The position numbers and the translations under genes are program-made. A stretch of 7,876 nt of DNA from Caldilineaceae bacterium (GTDB lineage: Bacteria; Chloroflexota; Anaerolineae; Caldilineales; Caldilineaceae), in contig JAAUPU010000108.1 in the NCBI GenBank assembly GCA_012032975.1, positions 1-7,876 of the forward strand. Direction: 5' to 3'. The notes under the pieces were generated by a model. It had not been told where the DNA came from, ran no database searches, and saw only the letters and a list, made by a program, of their open reading frames with translations. Of this stretch, positions 5,801 to 7,876 are shown piece by piece. Every line of letters begins with the position of its first letter. Position 1 is the first letter of the stretch.

Positions 5801-7876
5801 ACGCTACAACGTCGCCGAGATCTGGCTTCTGGCACGTGGGCATTAAATGATGGCGGCGACGAAGTGGTCTTGCTTGATCCCCTCTCGCGTGTTGCAGATG
5901 TGATTGCATTTGGCGCCGGCGCATATCAAACGCTTGGCGTTTCTGGTGCGCTAGAGGCAGAACGCGGCAACTCTCTCCAACGCGTTCCTGGATTTCTCTA
6001 TCCCGCGTCGCTCGATCTACGTCACAGTTTCTTGGTTGGTCCACCACGACCATTCGAAGCGCGTGGAATTCCCTTGGCAGTGCAGCACGAACCGCCAAAC
6101 CTCGGCGATGGACTGAGCGCGGTGTGGGGTTCTCTAGGCGCGTTGAGTAATTTCTCGCCAGGTGGTACGGTCCCGCCTCACTACTTGTTGGCTTCGTCAT
6201 CTGCAGAAGGTCTCGATTTTGTGGCGCTTGCCGACAGGGACCAAGTTCACGCCAATTTGTCCTCCAGACAGAGCCGCTCCCCTGCAATGCTGATTCCAGC
6301 CTGGCGTTGGCAGGATTCAGACGGAGCGAAAGCCATCGTTTACTTGGATCGAATTGTGGATGCCAATCACCCAGATGAACTCGTTGCCAAGTTAGGTTCA
6401 CAGGGCGGGCTGGTGCAATGGGTCAGTGATGAGAACACGCGCGGATCCGCTGTCGTCACCTTTGCTGCGGACGATGTGAGCGCACCGGATCGGCTGGGTG
6501 TGCTCTATGATCGATGGACTGATCTGGGCGCTCCACTGCTGCCTGCAGGCAATACCAATCCGCCAGCTCCTGGCGTTATTGCACCGGCGCCCCGTTATAC
6601 CGGCTTAGCGGTTGTTAATCGCGATGTTGCAAGCATCAGGTCTGCGTTGGCCGCGCGACGCGGTTGGCTAACCAGCGCGCCTGGGCTTTGGTTGAGCATG
6701 AATGTAGAGGAGGCAAGCGGCGCGCGTGGCTGGATGGGCGGCGCCATTTCCGCCTCCAACGAGATCAAAGTTCACGTATTTTACGGAGATCGTTCTGGCG
6801 AGGCGGCTGGGCTATCGCTTTGGCAGGACAACCGCCTGATTCGCCAATTGGATTGGCCATCGCCAGATGGTCACTGGGAATTCGTGTTTCCGGCTATCCC
6901 CGGGAGTTACTTTCATGCCGTGGCTATGCAAGCCGATGGTGACTTTGCGGCCACTGCGCCGATCTACGTTTTGCCCGACAATGGTGGCGCCGTCTTGCTT
7001 AACGAAGTCTTGCCTGCGGTCTGGCATGACCACAATCAGGATGGCAAACTCGACAACGACGACGAGTTCATCGAGCTTTACAATCCCACGGATCAGCCGA
7101 TTTCCCTGGTTGGCTGGCAGTTGAGCGACGAGAGCGATGATCTTTCGACTGGCCGTCGCTTTACTTTTGGCCCTGGTCGCTTTCTTGCTGGCCGGCAGTG
7201 GCTGCGAATGTGGCGCTCGGAGAGCGGCCTCAACTTGAACAATGAGAACGAACAGGTTCGCCTGATCGATCCGACGGGAACTGAGGTTGATATCATCGTT
7301 GGGAGCAGCCGCCGGGCGAGGGACGTTCGCTGGGGCGTCTGCCGGATGGCGGTGACTGGACCAGCGGCCTGGCCGCAACGCCCGGGCGGGCCAACCGCAT
7401 CGAGCCAGAGCCGGGCCAGCCCAATTCCATCTATTATCCACCAGGTTATGGAAGCCCTGCCGCTCCGTCGGTGGGCAAACGCGAGGGGGACGAACTGCGC
7501 GAGACCCAGATCGATCCGGTAGCTGGACAAACGGTGGGACCACCTGGCTCTCTGGCGCTCGCCAAGTTGCGTGGGCTGGAGACTGGCGTCGAGTTTCGCG
7601 CCCAGGTGACTGTGCCGCCTGGCCTGTTCAATTCGGCGATCTATGTGGCAGAGCCTGCGCTGGCCGCTGACGCGTCGTCTGTTCCGGTGGCGGGTCTTGG
7701 GATGCAGGTGTATCTCCGTAGTGGGGGAATTTGCGCCGTTGGCCGAGGGGGACTGGGTGTTGGTACGCGGCATAACCAAATCCTTCCGAGGAGAGATGGA
7801 GGTATCGCTCGATCGTCCTGACCAAGCGTGGCCGATCGAGGCAGCCCCACCCTTGCTCCCGTTGGAAGTCACGGTT
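2838..7876 (+). CDS. Giant secreted multi-lamin-tail-domain protein with degenerate PHP domain (3' partial, three frameshifts)
   Basis: With three single-base corrections the visible part is 1680 residues and has no stop before the window edge. AGGAGA (2825-2830) lies seven bases before the ATG. A long basic N-terminus leads into a hydrophobic stretch (28-44), read as an export signal with likely cleavage near AHS (51-53). LTD1 spans about 65-234 and has two cysteines (207, 234). A Thr/Pro linker follows, then LTD2-LTD4 (3851-5456), LTD5 (5531-5997), a PHP-like domain (about 6008-6985), LTD6 (6991-7397) and an OB-fold-like segment (7552 on). LTD6 begins with DHNQDGKLDNDDEF, a calcium-loop-like motif. 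As printed, the open frames are 2838-3857, about 3806-7297, 7300-7722 and 7727-7876. The second frame has no ribosome site or signal peptide, so I do not treat it as a separate gene. The function is unknown. LTD plus OB domains occur in secreted nucleases and surface proteins, but no catalytic domain is visible here. Confidence 0.8.
3552..3800 (+). repeat. Low-complexity Thr/Pro/Glu linker between LTD1 and LTD2
   Basis: This stretch encodes about 80 residues of PTET, TPTE and TATPT units, with ACC/ACG/CCG-rich codons repeating in short periods. Linkers of this kind are typical extended spacers of exported, wall-associated proteins and are often O-glycosylated. Shorter linkers of the same type separate LTD2 from LTD3 (about 4316-4420) and LTD3 from LTD4 (about 4890-4998). 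The reverse strand shows a long Val/Gly/Ser open frame here, which is only a mirror of the repeat. Confidence 0.85.
3823..3827 (+). other. Probable frameshift at a C5 run between LTD1 linker and LTD2
   Basis: The first frame reaches a stop at 3855-3857 after the linker. LTD2 (REVILTEIMANP) is read one frame over from about 3848. One extra C in the run at 3823-3827 would join the two frames. The linker is poorly conserved, so the exact base could lie anywhere from about 3800 to 3845. The downstream frame offers only a TTG (3806) with no ribosome site, which argues against a separate gene. Confidence 0.7.
3851..5456 (+). repeat. Three tandem lamin-tail domain repeats (LTD2, LTD3, LTD4)
   Basis: Units at about 3851-4312, 4424-4885 and 5003-5456 share one plan: a starting EVLVDP or ELMADP strand, D-x-GEWFEIYN, V-NLRGW, the segment PGEYVVLG, then SLANGDDELIL, EVDRVIWG, a SLER segment, and a GSWGDxGSPGQP-type end. 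Counted from the GEW motif, the spacing is 576 and then 573 bases. LTD3 and LTD4 match in 26 of 28 bases around GEWFEIYNA (4481-4508 against 5054-5081). This indicates internal duplication, with LTD3 and LTD4 the more recent pair. The lamin-tail fold is an immunoglobulin-like beta sandwich. Confidence 0.85.
6008..6985 (+). other. Degenerate PHP (CehA/McbA-like) domain with metal ligands lost
   Basis: Active PHP phosphoesterases usually begin with DLHVHTNFSDG and have LTDHD about 30 residues on. Here 6128-6163 reads GSLGALSNFSPG, so both histidines have become Gly and Leu. Positions 6227-6241 read LADRD, with His changed to Arg. The surrounding pattern is kept: TVPPHYLLASSSAEGLDFVAL, IPAWRWQDSDG, GGLVQW, and near the end LAARRGWLTSAPGLWLSM, which parallels the ALRAGRTYVTNGP element of the CehA/McbA group. 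The following beta-rich part (INEIKVHVFY-like, about 6760-6985) also fits that family. I infer a pseudoenzyme module used for binding or structure. The family match is from memory of motifs. Confidence 0.6.
7298..7300 (+). other. Frameshift near the end of LTD6 (one base missing)
   Basis: The main frame reads EVDIIV and then turns into GSSRRARDVRWG and a basic tail ending at 7522, unlike any LTD end. One frame over, from TGG at 7300, the protein continues WEQPPGEGRSLGRLPDGGDW and then TPGRANR, which is the usual end of a lamin-tail domain. One missing T in GTTTGG would explain it. Confidence 0.85.
7552..7876 (+). other. OB-fold-like domain after LTD6 (cut by window end)
   Basis: After a Pro-rich spacer (SIYYPPGYGSP), the sequence runs LAKLRGLETGVEFRAQVTVP, IYVAEPA, GMQVYL, LAEGDWVLVRG and FRGEMEVSL. 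This order of strands resembles the small OB-type nucleic-acid-binding domains that sit next to lamin-tail domains and in front of endonuclease/exonuclease/phosphatase domains in secreted nucleases. No nuclease residues are in view, and the rest of the protein lies outside the window. Confidence 0.5.
7723..7727 (+). other. Frameshift at a G5 run in the OB-fold segment (one extra base)
   Basis: Upstream the frame reads GMQVYLRSG. It then gives ICAVGRGGLGVG and a stop at 7819-7821. Dropping one G from the run of five gives SGEFAPLAEGDWVLVRGITK and then FRGEMEVSL, a coherent OB-fold-like strand pattern that stays open to the window end. This change also returns reading to the frame used before 7298. 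Confidence 0.85.

Noticed and set aside
5484..6401. 305-residue reverse-strand open frame
   Set aside because: It lies wholly opposite the LTD5/PHP-like coding region, has no recognisable domain or ribosome site, and is rich in Arg/His/Pro as expected of an antisense shadow.
3806..7522. Independent second gene starting at TTG 3806
   Set aside because: It has no ribosome site and no signal peptide, overlaps the upstream frame, and begins directly in a domain that continues the same architecture. Its 3' tail after 7297 is out-of-frame sequence.
6812..7872. Long reverse-strand open frames of 243 and 259 residues
   Set aside because: They mirror the GC-rich end of the lamin-tail gene, and the forward frames make coherent domain sequence across the same bases.

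Overview
This window looks like bacterial chromosomal DNA, most likely from a member of the Chloroflexota (Caldilineae or Anaerolineae type). That placement is an inference. It rests on a housekeeping sigma factor beside a very large secreted protein made of lamin-tail domains joined by Thr/Pro-rich linkers, a style common in that phylum. No rRNA, tRNA, CRISPR array, transposase or phage gene is visible, and all supported genes lie on the + strand.

Layout. Positions 1-200 hold a good sigma-70-type promoter and a perfect 16-bp parS palindrome, the binding site of the ParB chromosome-segregation protein. They lead into a class I SAM-dependent methyltransferase with a C-terminal Trm112-like zinc ribbon (201-1145). 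Next is the primary sigma factor gene rpoD (1245-2518), complete in content but interrupted by one missing base near 2033. The 319-base gap after it holds a second parS site (15 of 16 matches) that overlaps a strong intrinsic terminator, then a tandem 11-bp repeat carrying a near-consensus promoter. From 2838 to the window edge runs one giant exported gene. Its order is signal sequence, lamin-tail domain (LTD) 1, Thr/Pro linker, LTD2, LTD3, LTD4, LTD5, a PHP-like domain that has lost its metal-binding histidines, LTD6 and an OB-fold-like domain. Its C-terminus is outside the window.

The giant gene is broken by three further single-base frame changes, near 3823, 7298 and 7723. All four frame changes can be repaired by one base, mostly at or next to short homopolymers, and the protein reads well on both sides of each. 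I therefore favour sequence or assembly error over true gene decay, but reads are needed to decide.

The genes do not form an obvious pathway. The two parS sites 2.4 kb apart suggest that the locus is close to the replication origin or in the ParB-loaded segregation domain. rpoD is a core gene. The lamin-tail protein has its own promoter and is probably a cell-surface or secreted adhesive or nuclease-like scaffold. The most notable signals are the parS pair, the parS/terminator overlap, and the six-LTD protein with a catalytically dead-looking PHP domain.
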